Shown one piece after another: positions 1 through 12,475 of a stretch of 64,000 bases of DNA. How positions within the stretch are numbered: the stretch's first letter is position 1; every line of letters begins with the position of its first letter. The stretch lies in assembly GCF_001625215.2 (NCBI RefSeq), contig NC_030382.2, positions 48,325,364 to 48,389,363 on the forward strand, written 5' to 3'. The notes under the pieces were generated by a model, which saw nothing but the letters and a program-made list of their open reading frames with translations, ran no database searches and was not told the origin of the DNA. The DNA comes from Daucus carota subsp. sativus. Lineage: Eukaryota > Streptophyta > Magnoliopsida > Apiales > Apiaceae. The position numbers and the translations under genes are program-made.

Positions 1-1199
1 ACGGTGTAAAAATATGTTCAAGTGTTTAACTACCATATCTAACTGTAACTGGATCTTATTGTTTAAATGATCAATAAGATACTATTGTGCTGGTATCTGA
101 TCATTTTATCTTCTGTGGCCAGATTTGTCATTTGTGTTTATGATCGTTTCGTCCGAAAAGTAAATCAGGAAAACCAGATATTTCTATACACGCTAAGTAA
201 CTACCTAGAAAAGTTTATATGATAGTTAAAGGTGTAATTAGTACCGGTGCCATTTTACGGTTCAATTTTCGCTTGACGGAAAAGTTATGCAAGAATGTGA
301 TAACTATCGAGTCTGCAAATTATATTCACAAGAGAAGAAATTTCTGAAGTTCATTCACAAGAGACTTCTGAAAACGTTCAAAACATTTGAACCACGAATC
401 CGGTCACTAGATTACAATTCGTTTATAAATTTGACAGGTCACGTCTCAGATGACACGCAACTGTCCTGGCTTTTAGATCAACGGCTAAAATTACGAGTAC
501 TTTTCTCGTTTGATTATTCTACCTGACCGGCTGAGCTAAGGTTGAAATTCTAAATAAGATTATATATTATATATTTGAAAACCTATTTCAAAATTGAGCT
601 GTGTTCTGCAGGTGTAAATCATTTTTTTTAAATATTAATCGAAATTTTAAATGAATAAGGAAATTGAATATAGTTAAAATTAGAGATATAATATTATTAT
701 ATTTAAATAAAAATACATGTAGTACTAAGAGTTTAAACTTATAATATAAATATAATCAAATTTTTTTATTTTTAATATTTTAAATTAGAAAATTAAAAGG
801 TCACCTCATTGCTTATTTCGTGTATTACTTGATTTAGTAGCCCGCTTATTTTTAAAAGCATTTAGTCACGTGTTTAGATCCAAAGTCCATGCATTTTTTT
901 TTATTTTTTTGATAAAAAAAGTCGATGCATTTTAATCAGCTATTCGGTTTATACGACCGTTTAATGCTCTTTTTCATGTAAATATATTTTTGAAATACTA
1001 ATGTTAAATTGATTTTACTATTTTTTTGTGTGTGTTTGAGTATTGATGCAACTGTTCTACCGAATTAATTTATAAACAAGTAATTGCATATTTACTAATT
1101 GATATCGGTATTTATTACCAGCTCAATAATGGTACTCTAGATGATTCGGCCAGATATTAGGATATCTTTAAAGCTTATTGATTGAAACGATGATAACTA
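1..1199. other. AT-rich intergenic DNA, no gene recognised
   Basis: I see no gene here. The only open frame is a 79-codon one at 287-526 that matches no family I know and has no visible splice or promoter context. From about 590 the composition is very AT-rich with runs of A and T, as is usual between plant genes. Confidence 0.5.
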
Positions 1200-1447
1200 C
1201 TCCCTCTGTTTGTGTTTATTAGACGTTTTAGAAAAATGCACTTTTTTGTAATTATCAGTCGTTCTCAGTGTATAATGCAATGTCAACTATCTCATTTCTT
1301 AGTTCCCCTTATTTATTGCCTATATTTATAATCAGATGTCACAAATGGTGTGTAAAATGAAGGGGCATCAATGTAAAATAATGCCTTCTTAATGATAGTT
1401 TAACTATTCCAATAAATTTTCATTCTAATAAATCAAAACAGAGGGAG
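1200..1447. mobile_element. Stowaway-like MITE (Tc1/mariner type)
   Basis: The ends are inverted: CTCCCTCTGTTTG on the left and CAAAACAGAGGGAG on the right. Both are flanked by TA (1198-1199 and 1448-1449), the target duplication of Tc1/mariner elements. The 248-bp interior has no coding capacity. The terminal motif is the common plant 'CTCCCTCYGT' type. Confidence 0.75.
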
Positions 1448-1449
1448 TA

Positions 1450-2370
1450 TTAATTATCTGAAATTAATGAACTTGTGAAATTTATATTATTTTAACAATG
1501 TTGTTTATAATGATTAACTAACCTTAAAGTTATACTAATATTTTTAATTTTTATAAAATTAATAAATAGGAGAGAAGATGTAAACTCTCAAAAGTGCAAA
1601 CTCTATTTAATACACATTTTAAAACCCAATTATAGGAATTCATGTCTTTATATGATTTGCCTATGGGCACATCTAAACATCAAATTTCATGTATGTAATT
1701 CGTGTTAATTGGCTAGCACTTAATAATAATAGTGGCCCTCTACATACACAAAAACTTCACCGATCAAAGCAAATAAAATATATCAAATTTAGTGCATAAC
1801 ATGTGTCCATGGCACACACTAGCCAAGCCGTTTTTGTTAATACCCCTATGCTGTCTTTTCCATTAGAACTACTTTTAGGAAAAGTAGATTTTTCCATACT
1901 TTTACGAAAAATGATTTTCAATTTTTCTAAAAAATTATCATAAATTTCACTATCAAATTTTATTAAAAATATTGTCTTTTTTATATATTCTGAAAATATA
2001 TAAATATTAGAAAAAAAAAATACTAAACAACTGCGTGGTAGTATAATTTTTTTAACATCACAATAATTTTTAACGGTAATCTCAATCAAACCGTTTACTC
2101 CGCCGAAAACGCCAAATGAAGCTCATCTTTACAGTCGCCTCACCTCAACTTGCTTGTTTGACCATGCTGTCCATAACTTCCATCTTTCATAAACAAATAG
2201 ATACACTCCACCAACAATGCGGACAGAATCTTTATATTGACAAAGAATCACCGAGTCACAAATATATTTCGCATCCATACACCGATACGCAAATCAATAG
2301 GAAACATAGAAAGAGAGTCAACTAACAAACACTCCGATAAACCCATCTCGCGTTCTTACAAATCTCACAA
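1450..2370. other. BAT1: Upstream region and leader of the amino-acid permease gene
   Basis: This is non-coding DNA ahead of the BAT1-type gene. The part before about 2090 is AT-rich. From about 2100 the base composition becomes more balanced, which fits a transcribed 5' leader. Short frames at 1757-2089 (-) and 2116-2325 (+) look accidental. I could not fix a TATA box or transcription start. Confidence 0.4.
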
Positions 2371-5300
2371 ATGGGCTGGGCCAACACCGATGAAATGGCC
2401 CTCCCCTCTCATCATTCACTCCCAAGCTCCTCCGTTGATTCAGGCCATGCTCGTCTCAATGAGCTCGGCTACAAACAAGAACTCAAGCGTGACCTCTCGT
2501 ATATTCTATTTTCCTTACATTTTTTTAATTTAGTTTGTTATGAAATATGAAGTATGATTGTTGTGTTTGGTTCGGATTGCAGGGTGCTGTCAAATTTTGC
2601 ATTTTCGTTTTCGATTATTTCGGTTATTACTGGTATAACTACGCTGTACAATACTGGGCTGAGGTTTGGTGGACCTGTGGCTATAGTGTATGGCTGGGTT
2701 GTTACGGGCTGTTTTACTATGATTGTTGGTTTGTCCATGGCTGAGATTTGTTCTTCTTATCCTACTTCTGGTGGACTTTATTATTGGAGTGCTAAACTTG
2801 CTGGCCCAAATTGGGCTCCCTTTGCTTCTTGGATCACTGGATGGTAATTTTATTCCTCCTATCTTTATTCATTTCCACGTTTATATATGTAGATATTGTT
2901 ATGCTTGGGATGTTGATAGGATCTAGCAATTTTGTTCGTCATATCATACTAAAACCAGAAATGTGATGTTTTAGTCAATTTGAATATTGTACTTGCTCGT
3001 AGTGTTTATTTGGTAATAGTCAAATGCACTTTTTTAAACATATTTGGTCAGGCCTCCTCAAACCATCGACGTCTTTGTTGCCGGGGAAGGATTAGTGTCA
3101 CTAGACTACTAGAAATTCAGTTAACTGGTTTTGTGTGTTGCAATGTTCATATACAAAGAGAGCTTCATTACGACTACAGTTTTTTTGAACAAGCACAAGT
3201 TACGGCAGTATACGTGGTTTTCATAATTCAAATGTACTTATAATCTTAGATACAAGTGTTACTTGATGGTTATATATTTTAAAAAAATGATCATATATGG
3301 ACGTGATTCTAGCTCTGTTACAAGGCCAAGGTGGGATTCGGTGAAAGAGGTCCGTGTAAATATATGGTATAGGATCATGTGTAATTTTCTAATGTCACCT
3401 GGGTGAAAATCCTGACCGGTCCCAGCCTAATAGGTTTGAAAGAATGTCTATTGAGTGTTTGCACTCTTCCTTACCGTATATTTCATATTAGTTTTGTAAT
3501 ATGAGTGGTCTTTAACTGATAGTACGAAGTTGAAACCCTTATAACAAAATTGAAACAGATAATAATATTACCGCACAAGCCCCTCGTATATTATGATTGG
3601 TGTATGCAGTTCACTTTCGACACATAATGTTGAGGAAAATCTAACAAAAGTAAAATGCACTTTTAGTTACATACAGTATGCTGATCATTGTCTGTGGTTT
3701 ATGTGCATAGTGTCTGATATCTGTAAATTTTTGCTTTTCATTTAATGATGCAGGTATAACATTGTTGGTCAGGTAATTTCAAATTCTCCATTAAGTTCAA
3801 AGCGTATAAAAAGCTACAATGGCTTCATTTCCAGTATCATTTTCTGTTAGCTCTAGTCATTAGAAAGACCATTCTGTGCAGTGGGCTGTTACAACAAGCG
3901 TCAATTATTCACTTGCGGAGCTGATTCAAGTAATGATTCTCCTTAGCACAGGAGGAAAGAATGGAGGTGGATATGAAGGCTCTAAATATGTAGTTATTGG
4001 TATTCACGGTGGCCTTCTTCTCGTACATGCTATCATAAACAGTCTTTCTATCTCTTGGTTATCGTTTTTTGGACAGCTTGCTGCTGGATGGAACATTCTA
4101 GGTAGGAGAAATCATACAAGTCAATTTGCTTTCACATCCATCCTTTCTTATAATATTCTTACCGGTGCTTGCAACTGTAGGTGTCTTTGTTCTTATGATT
4201 CTTATTCCATCTGTTGCAACGGAAAAGGCCAACGCCGAGTTTGTATTCACTCATTTTAATACTGAAAATACTGATGGAGTGAATGGTAGACTCTACATAT
4301 TCCTGTTAGGGCTCCTCATGAGTCAATACACTTTAACAGGATATGATGCATCTGCCCATATGGTAAGTCCTGTTTTCTTATTCATGACCCACACAATGAC
4401 GCAAATGTCCCCTGCTCTGCCAATTGCAGTACATTTTTCAAAATTTAGATTCCTTAAAAATTGATTTCAATCTCTACTCCCCTTCTGTAAGAACTATATA
4501 AAGTATATGCCCGTAGAGAAATATGATATACACGACTTCTCTTATGAATATCATTACAATTGAATGTAGTACTTAGGCAGCTTTTATATGCAAACATTTA
4601 CTTTCTTTTATCCAGTTTAACACATGATGATTCACACTGCTACATCTAAATACATTCTTCCAGTCGGAGGAAACAAGGAGTGCAGACATAAATGGGCCAA
4701 GAGGAATCATCAGTTCTATTGGCATATCAATTATTGTTGGATGGGGTTACATACTTGGTATCACCTTTGCAGTTACTGACATCCCATACCTCTTGGACGA
4801 GGGTAACGATGCTGGTGGTTATGCCATTGCGGAGGTATTTTATCAAGCATTCAAGAGTAGATATGGAAGTGGAGTTGGAGGAATCATTTGTCTAGGCGTG
4901 GTTGCTGTTGCTATATTCTTCTGTGCTATGAGTTCAGTTACAAGCAACTCCAGGTATATTTAGTAGATTGTTTTGTATGGTGGATTATGTATAGATTAGT
5001 TTGTTGAAACCCTTCTAAGATGAGCTTATTTACAGGATGGCTTATGCATTTTCGAGAGATGGAGCTATGCCATTATCTTCTCTATGGCATAAAGTAAACG
5101 GCCAAGAAGTCCCCTTGAATGCAGTTTGGCTTTCTGCTTTCATATCATTTTGCATGGCCCTGACGGTACTAGTATATCAGTAGTTATTATTTATCATCGT
5201 TTTGCTTTCACAGATTTAGTTGTAAAATCTGCTTTCGATAATAGTCTTGTGATTTTTCTTCTGAGATATTGTTCCTAAATGATAAATATGTGGATTTTCT

Positions 5301-5913
5301 GGATTCAGAGAATTAGTTTTCTTAGTAAATTATATCCTTATAAAAAAATTAAAAACTTTCGGGTTGTGCCTCCTTTTTGCTTTATCTGCACATAGACTGT
5401 TGCAAACCTTCAAAAATTAGCTCACTATGCAATATACCATATTATTATGTTAATGTTAAATATTTTGGATGAATAATCTTTAATGTAATTTTTCTACGCA
5501 TAGACTGCACTTCTTTTTCTGTACTTTTGGGGGCCAACTGTCTACTTATATCTGAGTATTTGCAGTCACTTGGGAGTGAAGTGGCGTTTGAAGCAATGGT
5601 ATCAATAGCAACTATCGGGCTTTACATTGCTTATGCAATACCCATTTTCCTCAGAGTAACTCTGGCTCGAAGATCTTTCAAGGCAGGACCTTTTAACTTG
5701 GGGAATTACGGAGTTGTTGTTGGTTGGACTGCCGTCCTATGGGTTGCATTCATCTCTGTCCTCTTTTCATTGCCTGTAGCCTATCCCGTTACTCGAGAGA
5801 CGCTGAACTATACTCCAGTTGCAGTTGGTGGTCTGTTCATTCTCACAGTCTCCTATTGGATCTTGAGTGCTCGGCACTGGTTTAAGGGTCCTATAACAAA
5901 TATTGATAGATGA
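2371..5913 (+). CDS. BAT1: BAT1-type bidirectional amino-acid/GABA permease (APC superfamily)
   Basis: Eight coding exons read as one protein of about 525 residues: 2371-2498, 2583-2843, 3754-3772, 3882-4101, 4181-4362, 4664-4953, 5036-5165 and 5566-5913. All introns are GT-AG and frames join exactly. The protein starts MGWANTDEMAL and runs through LSNFAFSFSIISVITG, SMAEICSSYPTSGGLYYWS, GYDASAHMSEET, GWGYILGITFAVTDIPYL and SSVTSNSRMAYAFSRDGAM to a C-terminus ending GPITNIDR. These are hallmark segments of plant BAT1 (amino acid permease of the APC family, about 12 membrane segments). Arabidopsis BAT1 is known to move amino acids or GABA in both directions and has been placed in plasma or mitochondrial membranes. 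Exon 3 is only 19 nt. The gene appears intact. Confidence 0.93.
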
Positions 5914-7052
5914 ATTAGACAGACTACTATTTACACATCCTATTTCTAAGAAAAGGCAGTTCATCATTTTTTTTTTGTAATGTCAATTGTTTGTGGATAC
6001 AAGGAAAATGTATTAAAAATTGTGTGAACAGTTACAACAAGTTTTATACTATATACAAGCCCCGAATGCAGACATGACATCTGATGTATAACACACACAG
6101 TCACACACATATGCAATTATGAGTGATGTCTTTACTTTACAGCCTGGGTTTTGAACATGCAAGGAGGATAGCTTGCTTGTGGTCTGTGGGTAGAGACTCC
6201 TCGGTCTAATTTAACTAATGTTTGTGTTGTGATGTACGGAAAATTATAATTCTTATATTGATGTAAATTGTAAATTTTTATTAAGCTAATTATAAATTAC
6301 ATGTCATGGTAAATCAAATGTTTAATTTAAGATAAGCAAAGATATTACTTGAATTAATATTTATTTATAACGTTTTTTTAAAACATATATTAATTTGTTT
6401 GTATATAAACAATGACATTATTTTAGTGTTTTTTTGGAGATTAATTTCAGGACTTTTATTCCTGGGGATAGATATCTTGGATATCTTTGGCTGATTATGT
6501 ACACGTACAATTAACGGATTAAAAAGACAAAGGTTGTTTGGAAATTAGCGGTTAGCTGTTAGCGGATAAAATTAGCTGTTTTGACTAGTTGATTAAATTA
6601 AATGTTTTGACTAGCGGATTGAATTGGCTTTTTCTCGTAAAACTGTTTAGTAAATAGCTGATTGATTAGTTTTATCTGATACAAACCAAAACCGCTAATC
6701 CAAAAAACTCCTCAAAATAATTTTTTCAAAATTAGCTTTTTAGATCCAAACCTCTGTTTCATTCCGTTAAATACCAAACATTAATATTAGCTTATTTTAG
6801 TGGTCAAACCTCTAAAGCACCTCAATCCTCCGATTTTACCCCCTGATTTTACCCCAAACCAGGGTCAAAGTAATTCAAAAGTCGATTCAGCTGGTACATT
6901 ACACGCCAGCAGTGCCTTTGAAGGCTCCGGGACGTATCGGGTTTCGGCGGGACAATAAGAATTAAAAAATTTATTCAATACGTCATTCAGCTGCTAAAAC
7001 CCCATCTAATTGTATTCGAGAGTGAAGCACAGAAATATTCTTATTTGAAACG
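5914..7052. other. Intergenic region with a possible MITE near 6526-6815
   Basis: This holds the 3' end of the permease gene, then AT-rich DNA. At 6526-6815 lies a stretch with repeated TTAGC/GCTAA motifs, starting GGTTGTTTGG and ending near CCAAACATTA...GGTCAAACCTCT, so its ends are roughly inverted. It looks like a degenerate MITE of uncertain family. No gene is seen. The DNA just before 7053 is the promoter and leader of the next gene. Confidence 0.4.
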
Positions 7053-10000
7053 ATGGTAGTTCTCGCCCTTCTTCTTCATTTGAATTTCTCTAGGGTTTCA
7101 AATTTTAATTTGTATCTATACTTCTATGTATGTATGTATCATAATCTCTCCTCAATTTAATCTTACAGGAAGATCCTAACGAAGAACTCGAGCCTCTGTT
7201 TGATTACAGCCGCGTCCAGCCTCTTGATCTTGTTTGTTTAGACGGTTCGTTTCTAATTTTCCATATACATATATATGATTCCGCGTGTGTACTTATGTAA
7301 TGTTTGAAATTGAATTGAATTGAATTTTTAGATGACGATGATTGCGTTCGAATTCCTCCTAAAAAACAGAAGTTCACGGATGGAGACAAGTCGTCGGATG
7401 TAAGTTCTATTGTTTCTAGGTGTAGCTTAATGCTGTTTTTATGTTACTATAGCCTAGCTTAATTTTTGCTCATTTGATTGATTTGTATGGTTGTTTAATG
7501 TGTGTACTCTCTTTTTTCTTTTGTGAATTAGGCTGATAATCTAGCTGGTAAGGCAGTTATAAAAATTGATGATTGTGATGATGAGGAGGATTGGTTGCCT
7601 TCTCCGGTGAAAATCTCGATGGATACAAAGAAGCTTGAAGAGGATTCTATTATTAAAGCTATTAGGTATCTTTCTTACTCGGTTAATAATTTTTGTAAGG
7701 GGATTATCTGAATTTTGTAAGAGGATTATCTGTCGAAATGGTTTATGTTTCAATTGTCGATTTAATGCATGTTGAAACAACGTTATTTTGGCAGATAAGA
7801 GGAAACTGATTCATTAATCAAATTGAAACCATTTTTTTGTTGGCCAATTAAGAAGAAACAGTGAGCGTATGATTAATGATTAATGGCGTCTATTAGCTAT
7901 ATAATACAGTATCAACTTGAGCATCAATTGGCAGGAGCTTTTAGCTAATTCTAAGGCAATGTGTAACTTCTTAGTCTAGAATTGGATGTTTAGGAATGGG
8001 GGGCATCCGAATCCGACTTTGTTCTTTTTATGTATCTATTGAATTTTCTTGTTTGCTTTTGAACACATTATTACTACTTGTTAAATATATTGTCTGGCTT
8101 CAAATTTTTAGATTAAGCTTGAACATATCACTATTAGGTTTCTTAAAATTTGAATTCTCTCCATCTACTTTAAGGACAAGCAGGGCTGCAATTAGTTGAG
8201 ATTTATTTAGAAGCAAGATTTGGTAAAGATAGTTCATCTTTGATTTAAAAGATGAATAAGCTGAGCACAAATTTACTTTTAAGCTGGGAAGCAGGGGTGC
8301 AGCACTTAGGTGGTGCACTGCGATGTATGTATATGTGTCTATATATATATGTATGTATATGTGTACAACGATGTATGTATATGTGTCTATATATATGACT
8401 AATTGTCTCTTGACTTTGACCCTTAGATTGACTAATTGATTTTTTTTGTGTATTAACTGTTAATATCATTTTGAAATGATTGAGTTAGTTTAATAATTAT
8501 GTTTAATATATATCTTTTAATTGTCTTTAATCATTAAACATGACGACTTTATGAATATAATTATTTAGATTAACCAATATCTAACTCTTGAATTATAATA
8601 TATATAATATATAAAACATATAATTAATATTTTAATATTTTAGAATCCACCAGAACCCGAATTCTCGTATTCTCCTATTGCACACCCCTGCACCTAGTGT
8701 TATTAAAGGCAAAAAGCGCAGTGAAGCATAAGGGGACTCTTGTAACTTAAGCGCGAATAGCAAAGCGAAGCATGTGCGTTTTTAAATGTAGCACACTACA
8801 CACACACACACACACTTAAAAAAACACAGAATATTGTCATGACACTTCATTTTTCATAAAAAAAAATGATTTGTTAAGATTATAATTATATAGTTAAACA
8901 CCGATTAAACTTGATATCCGAATCGAACATTTAAGCTCATCTAAATTATTAATATGAAATATTATAGAATCCAGAATGGAATCTAGAACAGAATCCATAA
9001 TAGAATTATATATTTTTGCACGATTAATTTTACATAGAATCATGTTATTTTTAATCCATATTTATTATTGAACATGTTAGATATTATTGTTCTACATAAT
9101 AAAAGGTTAATTAGTTTAAAATTAGAATTTAATTCAAGTTTTAGATGAGATTCTATAATAGATTCTAAAGTGTTCTCCTTTTAAGGTTGTTCTAAATTGA
9201 GGCCTAATGGGATGGGGTGGGGTCAAGTATTAACTCTTGAGCTTGTCCGGAGCCCCTCTAAGCCCTGTCAGAAGCCTTAGTAAGGCTTTAGTGGGCCCGA
9301 TGTGGATTGAGTGGGGTCGGGGTGGGACCCGGGTGGGTGATGTCATATAGGACTAGTTTCCCTTAGTTTTCCGGTGCTTTTAAGAGAATGGGGAGGTTTG
9401 TGGGCCCCGAGGATGGACCCCGAACTGCGCAGGGGTGAGGCTTAGTGGGACGGGCTGGGGTCAAGTATTAACTTTTGAGCTTGTCTGGAGCCCCTCTAGG
9501 GTCTGTCCGGAGTCTTAATGAGGCTCTAGTGGGCCCGGGGCGGATTGAGTCGGGTCGGGGTGGGCACTAGTGTAACACATTATAGCACGTGTTACACCTA
9601 AATGTATTTTGCTAAATAGATAAGTTATAATCAAATTTCCATGACTAATCTAGCAAAAGACTTGAGGTGATGATAGGTGTATGCTGTTGTGTGTTTCATT
9701 CATCAACAAAGACTTGTACAAGACCCTTGCAAGAAAATAATTGTGTCCATGTTTTCACCAACTCCCTTATTCCGAACCTGTAGTTGACTTTAGGATACTT
9801 TTTTCCACAGTTTTTCACAAAGAAAATGAATATCTTTGTGATACTTTTTATTTCAAGTGCACTTCTCCTTAAAGTTCTGTATACCTGTAAATATGTATGC
9901 ACATCGTAGTTCACACACTTCTTACTGTATATTATTATGGCATTCTCTGCATTCAGTAGGGCCAGTAGGCATTATAATTACCAAATTCGAAGTCATGTAT

Positions 10001-11131
10001 TAGCACCTCATTGTGGCGTCATGGGCACCTGGTTTAGAGTCTGGATCTGACTTTCTACTTTATTATACTACTAATACTTTTATGTTTCCTTATTGTAGCA
10101 GAACTACACTTTTCTTATAACTTTGGAGACAATAATATTTGTTTCACCTTTAATTTTTTGTAGGATACATTCAGTTCTAACCTAGAAGAGATTTCTTCTC
10201 CAGATTTTTCTAACCTGAGGTTTAATGTTTATGTATATAGGTTGAAGAAGCAGGAGCTTCTGTCTTATGCTCAATCAGCTGAAGATATTCTGCAAAATGT
10301 TGACGAGCCTGTTAAGAAGGATTCAGACACTTCACTGCATATCTCTTCAGATTGCGCGGCGGAGCCCCAGCCGAAGCCTGCCAGTGAAAGAGCTAAGATA
10401 GTAATTGGTATTCAGGACAAAGATGAAGTCAAGCACTTTAGGGTGTATATGGTACATATAATTTTCCAATCATAGACTTGCCTGCCTTCTTATAGTGACA
10501 TGTCTTGGTAGGACTCGGCTTTTTTACATGTTATTAACCTGAAAGATGTGATTACCTGATATTGACTTCAAGTCTCTGAGTTTAAAGTGTCTGCGTACTG
10601 AATAAAAATGGCCTATAGTGTGTTCCTGTAAAACATGCTTGCAGTTGTCGGTTGGTATATGCTATTCCCTCTGGCCCGCTTATATTTTCCCTGTTTTCTT
10701 AGTTTTTTTGTCCCAAACACACAGTTAATAAGTATAAAATGTTAAATTTGTTACTATATTCGAAAAATAATTCGCATTAGTAGTAACTTGTAGTTCATTT
10801 AATATGATTGAATAATAGATGGACGCTAGTCAATGGACAGGAAAAACGGGACAGAGGGTGTATTTTATTGCTCGAGTGAATTGTGAGATAAAAGGCATGT
10901 ATTACTGCTACGTTGATGCATCTATTATATCTTTATATTTATATTTTCATCATGTATATACAGGATGATAAGTTTGAAAAACTTATCAAGATGTATGCTG
11001 ACAAATTAAAGCTTGACATACAAACAATAGCCTTCTCTTTTGATGGTGATAAAATTAGCCCAACAGCTACCCCTGCAGACCTTGGGATGGAAGATGAGGA
11101 CATCCTCGAGGTGCATGTGAAGGCAAGATGA
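7053..11131 (+). CDS. Ubiquitin/SUMO-like domain protein (Rad60/NFATC2IP-like, cf. At1g68185)
   Basis: Six coding exons encode about 219 residues: 7053-7055, 7169-7244, 7332-7399, 7532-7665, 10241-10451 and 10964-11131. Exon 1 contributes only the ATG; an in-frame TGA lies 30 bases upstream, so this is the start. The acidic N-terminus (EELEPLFDYSRVQPLDLVCL, then DDDDC) is followed by a short basic patch PPKKQK, a possible nuclear signal, and more acidic residues. The C-terminal part (KIVIGIQDKDEVKHFRVYM to LEVHVKAR) is a ubiquitin fold of the Rad60-SLD type, with FSFDGDKISPTATPADLGMED matching the usual loop of SUMO-like domains. There is no C-terminal di-glycine, so it is probably a binding domain and not a conjugated modifier. 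Intron 4 is 2.6 kb and full of repeats. The role in DNA repair or SUMO signalling is inferred from the family. Confidence 0.88.
8319..8396. repeat. Short tandem repeat of TGTATGTATATGTGTCTATATA units
   Basis: Within intron 4 of the UBL gene the segment GATGTATGTATATGTGTC recurs, separated by TATATA runs and a variant TGTGTACAAC. It is a simple microsatellite-like array with no coding meaning. Confidence 0.7.
9201..9564. repeat. GC-rich duplicated segment in UBL intron 4
   Basis: Two copies of a G-rich unit of about 127 bp lie at 9201-9328 and 9439-9564, offset by 238 bases. Shared landmarks are GGGGTCAAGTATTAACT, TGAGCTTGTC, GGAGCCCCTCTA, GTGGGCCCG and GGTCGGGGTGGG. The DNA between them is also GC-rich. 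It contrasts sharply with the AT-rich intron around it. I do not recognise the family. Confidence 0.75.
10664..10860. mobile_element. Degenerate Stowaway-like MITE in UBL intron 5
   Basis: The left end TTCCCTCTGGCCCGCTTATATTTTCC and right end GGAAAAACGGGACAGAGGGTG are imperfect inverted repeats of the 'CCCTCTGTCCCG' plant type. The interior is AT-rich and non-coding. The TA flanks are not clear, so it is an old copy. Confidence 0.55.
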
Positions 11132-11686
11132 TCTAGGTAACGTTAACTGTCTCATGCTCTGTTATATGTTTATCCTTTACTGCTGGCTGTTATTATTTAT
11201 TCTTGTAATCTCTTTTCCCTGGTTATATCTTTTGAGAATAAAATGAATTAAGGATCCTTCCTTATTTAGCCCAAAAGGGCATGAAGTCAAATCCGGGCAT
11301 TTCATCTTATCACCGAATCAGTTACAAGATAACATTCAGTATTTGTTGACTATTTTGACAATAATGTAGACTTCATTAGTTTCTCATTCATTTTAGCAAG
11401 TCACTAATGAACTCCTTTACTAAAATGCATCCTGTTTTATTTGCCATTATCAAATGCATTGTTTGCTTAATGAATGTTGGTGTTGCATTTACAAGTAACA
11501 TGCATGAACATGTATATGTCGACATAATATAGGCTTCTGACTATTTATAACTAAGTACCGGATAAGTTTTGGTATAAGACCCGGACTCTTCATCTCACCG
11601 TTAGAAACCCGTTCTGGATAATTGGACACTGAGCAAGTGAAATAATACATAGTTCTGATTGTGTTGTTGAGTCTAACACTTGTAGA
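11132..11686 (+). other. 3' region of the UBL gene
   Basis: AT-rich non-coding DNA follows the stop codon. It probably includes the 3' untranslated region (an AATAAA motif sits near 11239). No other gene is visible before the LINE insertion. Confidence 0.4.
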
Positions 11687-11701
11687 CAAATAGATACTCT
11701 T

Positions 11702-12460
11702 TTTTTTTTTTTTTTTGACAAACAAAGGATTTATTAATATGAATCGTAAACCCAGCCGGGACAAACCCCCGAACTGTCAACTACAATCTGATTGTGAAAC
11801 AAAAAACGAACTAAACAAATAGTCGTTTTGTTTTCAGATCGCTTAACAAATAGAATATTCATATTCTTTGATCTAAAAAGTGTTACAACAATATCTCGAG
11901 CAATCCAACCTACATCAGTTATGAAACTAGTAGTCTCGCAATTGACCTTCACGTAAGCATCATCTGTAGCCCAATGTTCAGAACTATCAGTCAAATCAAC
12001 TGATCCTGGAGCACCAAACGTCCCCAAAACATGAACAATTATTTGTTGTGAAAGGTGAGCTCTTGCGGTATCCACCATCGTTCCGAAATCGATGCGAGTC
12101 TTACCGATCTCCCAAAATACCGTATAAATCCTTTTCAGATTGATAATTGAACGACACATCAAGACACATAAAAATACGAAAACATAACAAACTGACATCC
12201 CAAAAAGATGGGCACACACTGACATCCCAAAACAATGGGCACACAACCTTGATAACAAGGTACTCAAACAAGATTAGATCTTGGTTTTATTGAAAAACTA
12301 GTAAAATAATAGAGGGGATGAGAGAACGAAGAGGTTAATTGATGAGAAGATGAAGATCTGGGAGGCGGAGAAGTTACGGCTGAAACCCTAATACGGGAGT
12401 CGACTCTCAAAACGAGAGAAAAAAGATATCGTCACGTAGCTTACTGTATTGGACAATTGT
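11702..12460 (-). mobile_element. Short LINE copy with RNase H remnant, poly-A tail and target duplication
   Basis: On the minus strand the element ends in a poly-A tail (T run at 11701-11716). It is flanked by an exact 15-bp repeat, CAAATAGATACTCTT, at 11687-11701 and 12461-12475, a classic target-site duplication from target-primed insertion. A 177-codon minus-strand frame (11734-12267) contains VKVNCETTSF, VGWIARD and ILFVKRSENK, which resemble the RNase H-like domain at the end of plant L1 LINEs. Upstream of it on that strand are GGGTTTCAGCCG and CCGCCTCCCAGATC, like a LINE 5' leader. At 760 bp with both a leader-like start and the 3' end, it is probably internally deleted. The unmutated target duplication points to a fairly recent insertion. 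Confidence 0.82.
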
Positions 12461-12475
12461 CAAATAGATACTCTT

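Noticed and set aside
287-526. 79-codon plus-strand open frame
   Set aside because: No recognised domain, no promoter or splice context, and AT-rich DNA around it. Probably chance.
490-545. tRNA A-box-like TTAGCTCAGCCGGTCAGG on the minus strand
   Set aside because: No B box at a sensible distance and no cloverleaf; a chance match is more likely than a tRNA or SINE.
2116-2533. Overlapping short plus-strand frames before and over BAT1 exon 1
   Set aside because: The BAT1 start at 2371 in a different frame matches the family; these are shadows.
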